This document shows, piece after piece, positions 10,805 through 21,373 of a stretch of 47,667 nt of DNA. The notes under the pieces were generated by a model. The model had not been told where the DNA came from and searched no databases. It saw nothing but the letters and a program-made list of their open reading frames with translations. Both the position numbers and the translations under genes were made by a program. This DNA is from Saksenaea vasiformis B4078. Taxonomy: Eukaryota > Mucoromycota > Mucoromycetes > Mucorales > Saksenaeaceae. Within the stretch, counting starts at the first letter, position 1. Each line of letters opens with the position of its first letter. The stretch covers positions 1-47,667 of the forward strand of contig JNDT01001908.1 of NCBI GenBank assembly GCA_000697055.1, read 5' to 3'.

Positions 10805-13800
10805 TCGTTTAAACATTCATTCTTGTTTGATTGGTGGCAAAAAGCACAGATCACCCTTTCGGTTTTGCGTGCACTTTTTTTTTTATTAATTTTTGCACCT
10901 TTTGCATTTCCTTCGCACTTTGCTTGGGAGCGTGGGATATTTAATGTCGGCATAAAAATGAATACAGCGGATAAACAACCGATGCCAATAGTAATGGGAT
11001 GTACATTGTTAGCCCATGACACCAGCAATGCAATGTAAATAATCCAAATCGCCTTGTACATTCTATTTAAAAGATTAAGCGCTAATAAAAAATAGTTATC
11101 GCCGTTCCGCAATTGCAGTTTTATATGTCTGATTGCTTTCGTTCTTTCTCCTTAACCACAATGTCATTGCAGCCTCAAATTACTTCGATGACTGGTATGT
11201 CTTTCTATATGTAGTGTTGGTTACCTAACGAAATCGAAATGGTGAGGTTCGTGAGACTCGATGCACTGTTTACTCTTGTGAAAAAGAACGAGGAACTAGA
11301 TTTACTAAAACTCCTCTAAATAACCGAATTCAGCGGAGTGATGTGTGGTACACTTATCAGGAACTGTTGTGTAGCATTGAGTTGTTTAGACACAACACTA
11401 TAATATCGCAATCTTTAAAGTTTTCCAATAGCTTCGCTTCTCTTCTTATTATTATAGCATGTATACTCGCTAAATACAATAAGTTATTAATGCAACTTCT
11501 TGTGCTCTTACTTTTACTATAGGTGTTAATGATTTTATATTGTGATCAATTGGTTGATCCGTGTCCGGTATGTCAATCTGTCACATACAACGGATCTGGT
11601 ACGGATGACCTGTCTATACGCGATCGGACTCGGATTGTCCTTCAATCCGATCTGTGAAGAACCCTATCCTGGATGGCTGCTAGTGGAAATAATCTATCCG
11701 CACTTGTATGATCGAATTATTTGTTTCTGTATCTGCTTATGATCTAGGTTGAAGGCCAATAAGCTATTCATACAAGACCACTCAGTATCTCGTAACGTCT
11801 CCGTCATTTAGAGCAACCTAAAGTCTGAGGTAAATGGTTGGCTTCAAGATATTTCGTTCTTCCACACTACTTAGGATGCACGGCATTTTGCATGCTCTGT
11901 TACTCGAGGCATTTCACCTTTTGGAAGGCTTCATCCTTTCAAACATCCAGACTTTAACATTTGCAGCATATCATTAACATGGGCAACACTAATATTTCGT
12001 TAGGATCTCGGAATGGAAGGGGCCATTCATCTCGAAAATTTTTTGATTTTGGCGAAACTGGCAGAACCTGCTGAAGCGTCTCCACTAATGCCCCAATATT
12101 GAAATCCCCTTTTTAAATTCAGAGGCCAAGATCATGCCCGTGCTATTGAAAATAGGTAGGGGACGAAATTAACGAAAAGATCATTACGGCACATTACGAA
12201 ACGTTGCAGCACAACAAGTGCTTTTTAGGTCATCACCAAAGCCATTGAAAATACCTAGAGAATACTAAATTAGTTTATGACCAACGACTTTTTAAGACTT
12301 GAAGCAGGATTACGGGAACGGGAAATAGCCCTTGGCCACCATGACATAGCCCAAAGTCTACAGTGAGGCATCGTGTCCGATGTCGTTCAAAACTGAAAAA
12401 ATAGAGTCTGTTACTGTAGATCGGAGGGCTAACGCCGATATTGCTGAGGCAGACGTTAAGCTTGCTGTGGAAAGAGACCGAACAGAGATAAACTCATGAT
12501 GCTAGGGATACAGAAGATTTGCATGACTCTTATGCAAACCTTGAACGCCATTGTGAAATTATACTTTCCCTTTCCTCTGAGAATTAGGGGGATGTTGTGA
12601 AAACCACAGAAATACGATAGGCCATTCGGAAGCATGAAATAGAATGGGGAGCTATTACTTTTCGTTGAGCACCACGTTAACAAATGTGTCGCGAAAGCAA
12701 AGTTAAATGACGCCTAGAGCGATGGCACGGAGCCATCTGAGATATGATACCCTATTATAAAATGTCATATTTCGACTATATATCGAATCTCTAGAAGCAC
12801 TTTAAATGGCTAGTAAAATGCTACAAACTATCCAAGTAGTCGCTAAGGGGTTGAGCGCTATTCTCTAGAAGCATTTTTTTTTTGGAATACTGAACAAAAG
12901 GCTCCATTGATGTAACAAGCGCAGTAAGACTTGTAACTATTATTTCCCAGCTCGGAGTTTCCACGAAAAATACGTACAGTAATGCATATTCTAGGCATTG
13001 CAGCATAAAGTCGGTATGTTAGTATACCATAAGTCTCCTGGTTACAAGGCATGGACTTTGTATCGTGTTATAGGAGGTATAGGGTGACGAGCCGTTCCAT
13101 TGCTAGCGTTCTCAAGGTCCCCTCCCCATGAACAGTCTGAAGGTCTCGCCACTAGGCACAGTTTGGAACAACGTGTTTGTGAAACGTGGAGCAGGTGTAG
13201 CAGCAATCCTTGCCATGCAGGTATCTCCCGAATGGCTAAAACAAAAAAAAGGGGAAAAGGAGGAAGGAATGACTAGGGATGATGGGAGATAAGAACGATC
13301 AGATATTGAAATTTGTAACACCAAAGGACATTGCAAGGCCACACAAGCGCAAAGCCCAGTGGTTCGTGAGAGAAAAGCCAAGGTCGAGTCTTGCGATGGG
13401 TTCCTTATTTGCTTTAGCTCAAAGTGTCACACATGATTTCAGGGTTATATGTGCCGCTGGTGGACTTGCGCAGCTACCATGAGAAAGAATGGGCTACGTC
13501 TCTGTCAAGTACTGGTGATCTGTTGTACCCGCAAATAGCGCCTATACATGTATCTTCGTCTTTGTGGCCCACCTTCGTGTAATGAAACTCTCCGGCAGGT
13601 GCTGCTTATTGCATAACTAAAGGGACAGTAACACAGTCCAAATTGATATGCATATTCTGCAAAAGATATGAATCAACGCAGCTGCAATTATTCCTTAGGC
13701 AAGCGTCATTCTTCGAAAACGGAGAACTGATCCCTCTTGTCGACAGAATCAGGTGCACATGTGCTCCATCAAAGGAGTAACGGTAGCTCACGCAGTGGAA

Positions 13801-14321
13801 GACAGATAGATGAAATTGATTCAGTGAGAATATTAAAGGTGGACGAAGTAAACAGTTATCGAATCATGGTTTACGCTCCTCAAGAAATTTTGCGCTGAAA
13901 AGAAAAGAAGTATACATATCTGACGTATCAATTATGGCAGAAGGCCATACCTTACTTACATGGTCGTTATCCTCCCGTAGATACAAAATTTATCGGAGCA
14001 GGATAAGACATAGTTGAAGGACACATCAGATTATCTTAAACTGATACAAGACTGTAAAAGAGACCCAATGAATCGTTATCTATAACTGCGAGATACACCT
14101 TCAGCTTTCTACATTCTGAAAACGACAAGTGCTAGTGGAAATCCTGCATAATGCATATACTGCAGAGCACGCTCCGGACAATCAGTAAGGGTCTAATGAC
14201 AGGTTTCTCCAATAGTAACAGACACACATGTCTGGTAGCAAATATCATCTCATCTGGAAATAGAGATGTACCCAATCGGCAAAAAAGAAGCAAAGAAACG
14301 TTTGTATATGGTAAGAGATAA
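10805..14321. other. Gene-poor region
   Basis: About 3.5 kb with no supported gene. Open frames are short and mutually overlapping. The best of them are 11542-11742 (+) and 13279-13482 (+, 67 codons); neither has a motif. Sequence at 11560-11660 contains repeated CGGAT/ATCCG words. The last part (14132-14321) is 3' of the nucleotidyltransferase gene. Confidence 0.45.
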
Positions 14322-16058
14322 TCAGAGATTGTGCTCCGGTACGTACTTTCGCGAGGGCGATCCACAAACTTCCGCAAACGTCTTTTCTGAGTGTTTCAGT
14401 GCATAAAAAGCATCTGCAAAGGCTTCTTGTATGATATAGGGCGTTGTCCCCTTGCAAGTATGCCTAACAAGGTTTGAAATAAATGCATGAACTCAATAGC
14501 CAGATCGGAAAAGCTTACGCGACATTGCGGCCGTCAATGAAAGGGTCTATGACAGCTATCGTTTGGTCCCATTGATTAGGTACGATCGACGCCGTTCGCA
14601 GACATATGGCATGCTGCTGGAATACATGAACAATCCCGAAATAATGAAAAAAATCGCATAACAGTTTTGCAACTTCGTCATTGTTCGGTCCTTTCCAAAG
14701 CGTCTTCGTTGGTTCTTGAACTACGCTCACACCCTCGCTGCTGTCAGGATCTGTACAACGTTCTACAATGACGCAGGTGTGATAGCTGACATGGAATTTG
14801 CAATAGCGTTTGCGATATATGCCGTAGACCGTAAGTGGGTGCTTGGTGAGACATTTGGGAAATTTGCATGTATTGTTGCTTCCCAGCTCAGGAATGAACT
14901 GAAGGTTAGGTATCACTTGTTTTCTGACAAGGAACCAAAGACCCATCAACGTATAGCAGTAACTGCTGAGCGAACCCTGGGAGGCTTTTTTTTTATATAA
15001 AAAAAAAGAAAAATAAAAGATAGCCAATTAATACATGCCGCATCTTCATTTTTTCAGCGTTTTCTTACCATCGTTCAGATTGTGTTGCTTGGCAAAGTGT
15101 TTGATAGACCATAGAAATGGCGCTACTCGGTCGTCCAACTCGGTGTAGACAAAAATCATTTCGGAGTTTTCCACACCAAGTTGATTATTCACATTGATGT
15201 CGCACTGAATCCTGCCCATGGGTGCGAAAAACTTGCATATTGGTACATTAGCACCGGGAATGGGGATAACGCGGTGCATGTGGATGTCTCTCAAACATCT
15301 CGCAAGATATCGCATATTATAAACTTGTTGCTTTGCATTTTTCAAGGTGCTAATATGTTTTACGTCACGTTCGAAACGTTCATCAGGCACCATAATACAT
15401 AGGTCCAAATCTGCTGCGGGGTTGTCAAGGCCGTTGATAGCAGATCTACCAGGCATGTCATTCACCCTGCTTGCATTATGCTCCTAGGTTACTTACCCAT
15501 ACATCTCCACCTTCAACTTGTAATCAGGCCAATGATAGTCAAGTATGCCCTGAACCTGCGTGATGATTGCTTGACGTTTTTCCACTACGGATAAGATTGA
15601 GGAAGATTTCTACATCTTCTTATGAGTGCTTCACTTAAACAACACTGCTTTACTTCATAGATGCGAAGTATTTCTCGGTTGAGTTGCGCGTATTCAGTAT
15701 CGGGCGGAGGAGGGAATATAGCAACTAGCAGCTCCTCATCGCTGCAAGATGTTGAGAGCGGTGGTAAAATGGTAGGAAATCGATGGTCATTATAGTAGCC
15801 TTGGGCTTCAATGAGTTCGTATGTCCAGTCGCGTGTCCAATACTCGCCACATGGATTTATGCGAGGTGGCTCTCTTAGATACCCTGTGAGACTACCATGT
15901 CGTTTCTTGATTCTCATGTAGAGCTGAGCATCTTGCCTGCGTAGGTCTCCCTCCACATCGGTCAATCGCGCAACATGTGGTTTTGTTTTGTCAGTGGGCT
16001 GGTCTTGAACAAGTGTATTATCATAGACAAGGCGCTTAATGTAATTCAAGGTGTTCAT
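14322..16058 (-). CDS. Non-canonical poly(A)/poly(U) polymerase, Cid1/Trf4 family
   Basis: Exons 16058-15654, 15609-15497, 15445-15069, 14984-14519 and 14463-14322 give 500 aa with all phases matching. The nucleotidyltransferase core starts VEMYGS with GS followed by the metal-binding pair D185 and D187 (PAADLDLCI); the third carboxylate is D255 in GRIQCDINV. Next comes the palm-to-central-domain stretch FLWSIKHFAKQHNL with D-A-S-Q-G-SLSSYCYTLMGL across an intron, as in Cid1, then the PAP-associated segment ending IDPFIDGRNVAHT. The family adds A or U tails to RNA in cytoplasm or nucleus for decay or stabilisation. The first intron is only 44 nt. Start is the ATG at 16058; an upstream exon cannot be excluded. 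Residue choice between A and U cannot be told from sequence. Confidence 0.88.
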
Positions 16059-16218
16059 GAAAAGAGAAGGTAATGAGAGCTGAGTTCGAAGCACGCTCCT
16101 CTTCTAGAGTCACGAGGCAAACTAGAAACTTCGTTTGCTGCCGAACTCGTACGTTCAAGGTCCATTCAGTCATTGTTGGCTCTTTGTGGCACCAACAAAT
16201 ATGCAATTTATTTCTTCA

Positions 16219-18108
16219 TCAAAGAGCAAGACGCATACCGTTAATTCGTAGCTTACTAACAGAGCGGCAAGTGATTTTTGTCACGCCGCATGTGCCAAGT
16301 TCTTTGACCCAGCGTTCGGAATAGGACTGCCGTTGCGCACAGATCCGCGCTCTCTTGGCTGGGATTCGTAACACAGCTTGGTCGGTGGAGGAGTTTCCGT
16401 TTACAATACTGCTTTCGTCTAGCGTCAGCTGACGAAAACTCCTTGCGAGACCTTTGGATCTCAAATGGCCATAATCAACATCGCGGGTGGAGAAACGAGG
16501 GCAATAGCGATGACGGGTCTTGTAAAAGTCATTCATATAATATACAACCTCTTTGGGTTGTTGTTCATTTTCCTTAAGCTGTGTCAAGGAAAAAAATCTC
16601 ATGGGTTCACTTTGATCACGCCGCGTCCATTCGCTTTCCTCCGGTTTGAGGTAACTAATATCAATCATTGCAAAATCCTGTTGTGGCATATAGATCTGGA
16701 TCATGGGTCGTAGTTTCATAGTACGGTAAGGAGAACAACATAACATCGATAGGTGATTAAGACGCGGACATCGGGTAGAGATGTATTCCAATGCGTACTC
16801 ATCGAATTTGACGCAGTTCATGGTGAGACTAGTCAGTCCATGCCACTGAACGTCTTTGTCTCGTGTATCATAGGCAGACAGAGTGCCCTGTTCAAAGACA
16901 AACCTTTGGAGCCCAATGCAATTATCCAGAACGGTTTCAATAAAGAAGGCCTCACCAAGGTGGTACCCGCAGCTGTACAAGCTTAGCACAAGATCTGTGA
17001 GATGGACGAAACCGCCGAAGCTCGACATTAAACCGCGTAGCGGATTATCACAACTTGACCACGCAATTGCCATGGATGTAAGTGTGTCCCGAAAGTGCCT
17101 GACTGTTTCAAAGGCAAGCCGTGCATGGACTGTCTGGTGATCTACAAAGCGAGGTTTGCATGCAATTGCATCGAGCCGTAAGCCTGCTTCATCGAGTGCC
17201 CTAAAAAAGTAATCTTCAATGTAAAATCGCGTCATTCGCACAGTCTTGAGATGCGGACACCGTTGAGCTATCAAATCAAAGGCCTCGAGCCTGGGCGCGT
17301 CATTAAAGTCGAAAGCATCTGTGTCATCTTTGTCCATCGATTCAAATTCAATCCTTTCAAGGTTTGGGTATTTTCGCGCAGCGTACTGAAACCATTCAGC
17401 TGTGATAGAGCATGTATGAGAGAACTGGATATGTAGATTTTTCATTGTAGGTGCGGGCACGCATTGTTCGAGGGCCGCAGAAAGCCTCGTGGGCTGGCTA
17501 AGCGGAGTACGACAGCGTGTATGCAAGGTTTCAAGAGACGGACATGCTCTGTGGATATGCTCCAGATTTTGTACATATATGTCATATGACGTATTTTTGA
17601 ATGAAAGGAATAAGAGATTAGGCGCAGCCGCCAGTACAGCAGTGATGTCTACGGCAAAGGCGAGCTCTTGGCAGTCAAGGGTTAACTGCGTCAGGTTTAG
17701 AGATCTTAGAACAATGTTCATGTGTTCCTGAATCACTGTACGTGCTGATGTTTCGTTGTTGAGTCCGTGAGCAAAATGCTGCCAGACGCTCCAATGAATG
17801 TTGACTGATTCTGCATGGGGACATAGGAGAGACAGTTCTACAATCTCCTCCGTCGTAAGTCTACCACCGCATATATTTAGTTCTTTAACGTAATATCCAA
17901 GTGGTCGTGATGCATAGGAATCTCTTTTGATGGTTTTGTAGGCCTGAGTGAATTCTCGACGATTCTTGACGGTAACATTACGATACAGCAATCTACGAAA
18001 CGCAAGGTACCAATCGCGATTTACAGATGCACAGGCATAATGATCTTCCTGAGACAAGCTACTGCCAATAAGGTCCAGTAACTCAACTGGGAGCGATGAA
18101 GGACCCAT
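16219..18108 (-). CDS. F-box protein with leucine-rich-repeat-like region
   Basis: A single uninterrupted frame of 629 aa. The frame runs three bases further to a TTG, so the ATG at 18108 (MGPSSLPVELL) is the better start. Residues about 3-45 fit an F-box: LPVELLDLIGSSL, then CASVNRDWYLAFRRLLYR. The rest has repeated Leu/Cys-rich steps (LTQLTLDCQEL, LNHLSMLCCSP, CPHLKTVRM) like fungal F-box/LRR substrate receptors of SCF ubiquitin ligases. Such intronless F-box genes are often expanded in these fungi; the substrate is unknown. It lies tandem with and 160 bp upstream of the nucleotidyltransferase gene, and divergent from the B-box gene, with only about 150 bp between starts. Confidence 0.85.
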   Translation of the reverse strand: MGPSSLPVELLDLIGSSLSQEDHYACASVNRDWYLAFRRLLYRNVTVKNRREFTQAYKTIKRDSYASRPLGYYVKELNICGGRLTTEEIVELSLLCPHAESVNIHWSVWQHFAHGLNNETSARTVIQEHMNIVLRSLNLTQLTLDCQELAFAVDITAVLAAAPNLLFLSFKNTSYDIYVQNLEHIHRACPSLETLHTRCRTPLSQPTRLSAALEQCVPAPTMKNLHIQFSHTCSITAEWFQYAARKYPNLERIEFESMDKDDTDAFDFNDAPRLEAFDLIAQRCPHLKTVRMTRFYIEDYFFRALDEAGLRLDAIACKPRFVDHQTVHARLAFETVRHFRDTLTSMAIAWSSCDNPLRGLMSSFGGFVHLTDLVLSLYSCGYHLGEAFFIETVLDNCIGLQRFVFEQGTLSAYDTRDKDVQWHGLTSLTMNCVKFDEYALEYISTRCPRLNHLSMLCCSPYRTMKLRPMIQIYMPQQDFAMIDISYLKPEESEWTRRDQSEPMRFFSLTQLKENEQQPKEVVYYMNDFYKTRHRYCPRFSTRDVDYGHLRSKGLARSFRQLTLDESSIVNGNSSTDQAVLRIPAKRARICAQRQSYSERWVKELGTCGVTKITCRSVSKLRINGMRLAL

Positions 18109-18259
18109 CAATGGTGTCGAAAAGGAAAAGATGCTGTTTTGCAGAGTGAGACACAGACAGGTCTAAGCATGCCGTGGTTCCGTTTAAACCCCGCGGCAAT
18201 TCCTTTGGCTTCCAGCAGGTGGCCCGAATCCTTTGTCCTTCGTTCTTGGTTTACTCCTC
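18109..18259. promoter_or_regulatory. Compact divergent promoter region
   Basis: Only 151 bp separate the ATG of the F-box gene (minus) from the ATG of the B-box/DUF2009 gene (plus). The segment must carry control sites for both. A GTTTAAACCCCGCGG element lies at about 18181-18195; I assign it no factor. Confidence 0.45.
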
Positions 18260-20739
18260 ATGCCGACGGGTGCAGATAAAAGATATCAATTGGAAGATAT
18301 CTTATCCGACAAGGTTTCCATTATGGAAACCGACGATCTCATCGATGAACCAGCAGCAGAAGAAGAAGAAGCCAAACCAGGATTTTGCGTGGAATGTAGA
18401 GATCAGCAGGTAGCTTCGTCACGACTATTGAACGATGGTGTGCAATGATCGCTCGTCTAACGATTGATCGTATGTTGAATAGGCTGATGTGTTTTGCATG
18501 CAGTGCGATGAGCCGTTTTGTGAAGTTTGCTACGGTAGGAATGCTTTTTTCCTCCTTTCGTTCGAACACGGTTCTAAATCTATTTCTTTTCTCTGGTTTT
18601 TTTTTTTTTTGATGATAGGCATGATTCACCGAACAGGAAAGCGTTCCACCCATACAACAAAGGCGTTTTCATTGACACAGGAAACGAACGGCGCCGAGGA
18701 AATGGATGCTGACGGAGAGACTATGGTTGACCATGAACAGGCGCCTCCGTCGAAAATAGAAACTAAGCCTGTCAAAGCTGCTGACTTTGATGTGGGGGAG
18801 TGGATGGAAAACCGGTATGCGGAAAGAAATTCAGGATACTCCTGCTTACATAAGTTCTCCACACTAGAGCAAAATATATTCCCTTACGATTGCACTTGGA
18901 AGAGCGAAAGTATCTGAGACTGTACGTGGACAACGAGAGAAGTGGAACAAGGGCTCAAATGAATTCATAGATTGGAGGCTGCTTTGAATGTGACGGAATA
19001 TACAGGTAACTAGGGTAAAAGGCAATTATTGCTGGCGTGAGTTGACGCCATCTATAGATAAAATCGATAACGAGTCTCATACGAGCAAAGCCAAGCGCGT
19101 TGTGAGTCAGATCAAGGAGCTATGTGCTGTCTTGACCGGACTTGTGCTAGCGTGTGATTATAAGCGCGGTCAAGAGCTATTTTCGGATCGTTCATTTGAT
19201 GAAAATGAAGAATTCTTCCAAAGAATATTTGAGATTGGGCGACGGTAGGATTGATCCGATAGGGAATATGGATTACTGACGGAATATCTTGTCAAGACAT
19301 AAAATTATGAATCCTGAGAAGATGCGTTCGGCCTATGGAAAGCTCATGTATTTACTTGCGGTAGGTTCAAGAAAAGAGATGAGAGGTGTAAGGATGACTA
19401 AGTTGAAGTGCAGGATTCGATGATTCCGGAAGTGCATGACATGCTTGGCTTTTCATGTGTGACGCCTATCAAAACGGTGTACAGTTTCTTAAAAGAGCGG
19501 AAGGGGCTGGGCGTATTACATGAAGAAATTATCCTGATTGCCACGCGTGAAATCATACCAGAAGGGAAAAGCCGAAACTTAATTCAGACAGAGATAAGAC
19601 GCAAAGAAAAGGCTATCGAACAGCTGAGTCGCAAGTACCAATCAAAATATTTGAGTGCGGATGAGGTTCGCCATTGTTTGTACAGTATCGGCGACAACAA
19701 TGCATATCTACGAGCTAATCGGTGAGCAAAACACGGGCGAACGATGTGGAAAGATTAAGTTTTCTGAAAATAGCGATCCCTGCGAGAAGATCCTTCGCTA
19801 TCTCGAACGTCATTTTCAACCCACAGCTCCTGAGCCGGATTATAGTCTTTCGATTGCTGCGGGTGCAGAGGGTCATCGGTTGAGTCACAACCATGAGACG
19901 CAGTATATCTATGTCAATCAGACGCTTAAACTGTGGCGTGAGATTTTAAATGAGATGTTTATGCTCTGGATGTTGGCGGATCAAGATATGCTTAATTCAT
20001 CCAACCCGTATCGACTGGTGCAGACAGGTCAAGGATTGCACCGAGTACAGGCATGTCCAGCAGTTTCTCGTGAAATGCATCGCACACTTTACCGAGCCCA
20101 GAAAAAGGCAGGCACTTGGATCGGAAGTTCCGTAATTCATTTGGGGGATAAAAACGTGCCGAATGCACTCATGTTTATTGACAAGGTACTTACACAGCCG
20201 AGAATTGAGGTTCATGTGATTCATTTGGCTTGCATTAGTACAATCAGGTCTCCCGCATACTTAGCCCTATCTGTCTTACATTGGATAAGTTGGAGGAATT
20301 GGCGGACAATGACGGTCTGAAGAAGCTAATCGAAAGGAAATTTGGTGGAGTAGCAGAATGCAAAAAGGCTATCCTTGGTAAGAAAGATCATTTGTCAAGT
20401 GGTGACCTAAACATCTTTATCATAGCTGACTTTTTCCGTGGTGCATTTGATGGATCTGGTGCAGACAATTTCTACGATGCCGGAAGCTGTATTGATGGAC
20501 GGCTAACTTCCGCATGGAACTGTAAGAGTCTAGATCCTTCTGTTTTATTTGTTTAGGCTTTTAAAATTTGCGCCTTTTTTTTTAGGGTGCTCGCAGATCG
20601 AACAAAAGCCATACTTCCCCATCTTCCTACTAACTGTAATGTATCATTCTAATGCAAAAATGACAACAACAACAATAATGACACAGGCTAATTTGGTTCT
20701 TAGGGTTTTGTTGGATTTGATGGTGGCGGTTGGAGTTAA
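18260..20739 (+). CDS. B-box zinc finger plus DUF2009 (UPF0652 family) protein
   Basis: Thirteen exons: 18260-18409, 18483-18534, 18619-18814, 18868-18920, 18971-19005, 19058-19244, 19297-19360, 19414-19731, 19774-20185, 20239-20377, 20426-20521, 20586-20635, 20704-20739; 595 aa, all phases match. N-terminal B-box-like zinc site: FCVECRDQ, then FCMQCDEPFCEVCYG. The remainder matches DUF2009/UPF0652 block by block: AKYIPLRL, LEAALNVTEYTDK, RRHKIMNPEKMR, HDMLGFSCVTPIKTVY, LYSIGDNNAYLRANRDPCEK, GQGLHRVQACP, GSSVIHLGDKNVPNALMFID, FDGSGADNFYDAGSCIDGRL, and ends LTGFVGFDGGGWS. The family is conserved from plants to fungi, but its biochemical role is not established to my knowledge. Exon joins at 18814/18868 and 19360/19414 rest on family alignment from memory. 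Confidence 0.92.
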
Positions 20740-21373
20740 AAGGCAGAAGGATGAAGCAGTGTCAAAAACGTGACAGTAGAAAGAGACATATATACTGTTT
20801 ATTGAATACGAATCGACTCAAAGTCATGGGAAAAATCATATAAAAGTTGTTTTTTTTTCATTATCATGTAATTAACAAAGGTCGCATGACAACGGAAAGA
20901 TTAGTCGTTTTTTGCTCTGTAGGGGAAGAAAAAAGGTAGCGGGAGTTGACAATTGGTGCTACAGTAAAACGCTCAAACTTTAACGTTAAAGCATTGACTC
21001 TCATTTTGGAAAGAAAGGAAGGGAGCGTTACTACACGTGTTGTCAATGTCTCCTCTTTCTTTTCCCATGAGCCTTCGAGATCAACGGTCTGCACGCTCTT
21101 TTCCGAAGCAGCAAGCCCCTACAGAGTTCCTAATGTAGAAACGGGTGATTCTTAAAGAGATATCCACACGCACACGCACACACATACGCACACAGACTCT
21201 AGAGTTCCGTCATCTCCCTGACATGGGCAATATTTTCATCGGTTTTTCAATACTCCTGTACATCTCTTTCTGCTTTCATACCATTTGTAACTCGCTTCAA
21301 ACCTGTCAACAAACTCAAAATGTAAAAAAATTGTGAATGATAGACATCGCATTATGCTAACGTGACCATCAGT
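20740..21373. other. Intergenic region between DUF2009 and CP2 genes
   Basis: It holds the 3' side of the DUF2009 gene and the promoter of the CP2 gene. A CA/CG-rich dinucleotide-like run (CACACGCACACGCACAC type) lies at 21163-21197. No coding segment is supported. Confidence 0.5.
21163..21197 (+). repeat. Imperfect CA microsatellite
   Basis: Alternating CACACG and CACACA words over about 35 bp, about 180 bp upstream of the CP2 start codon. Confidence 0.8.
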
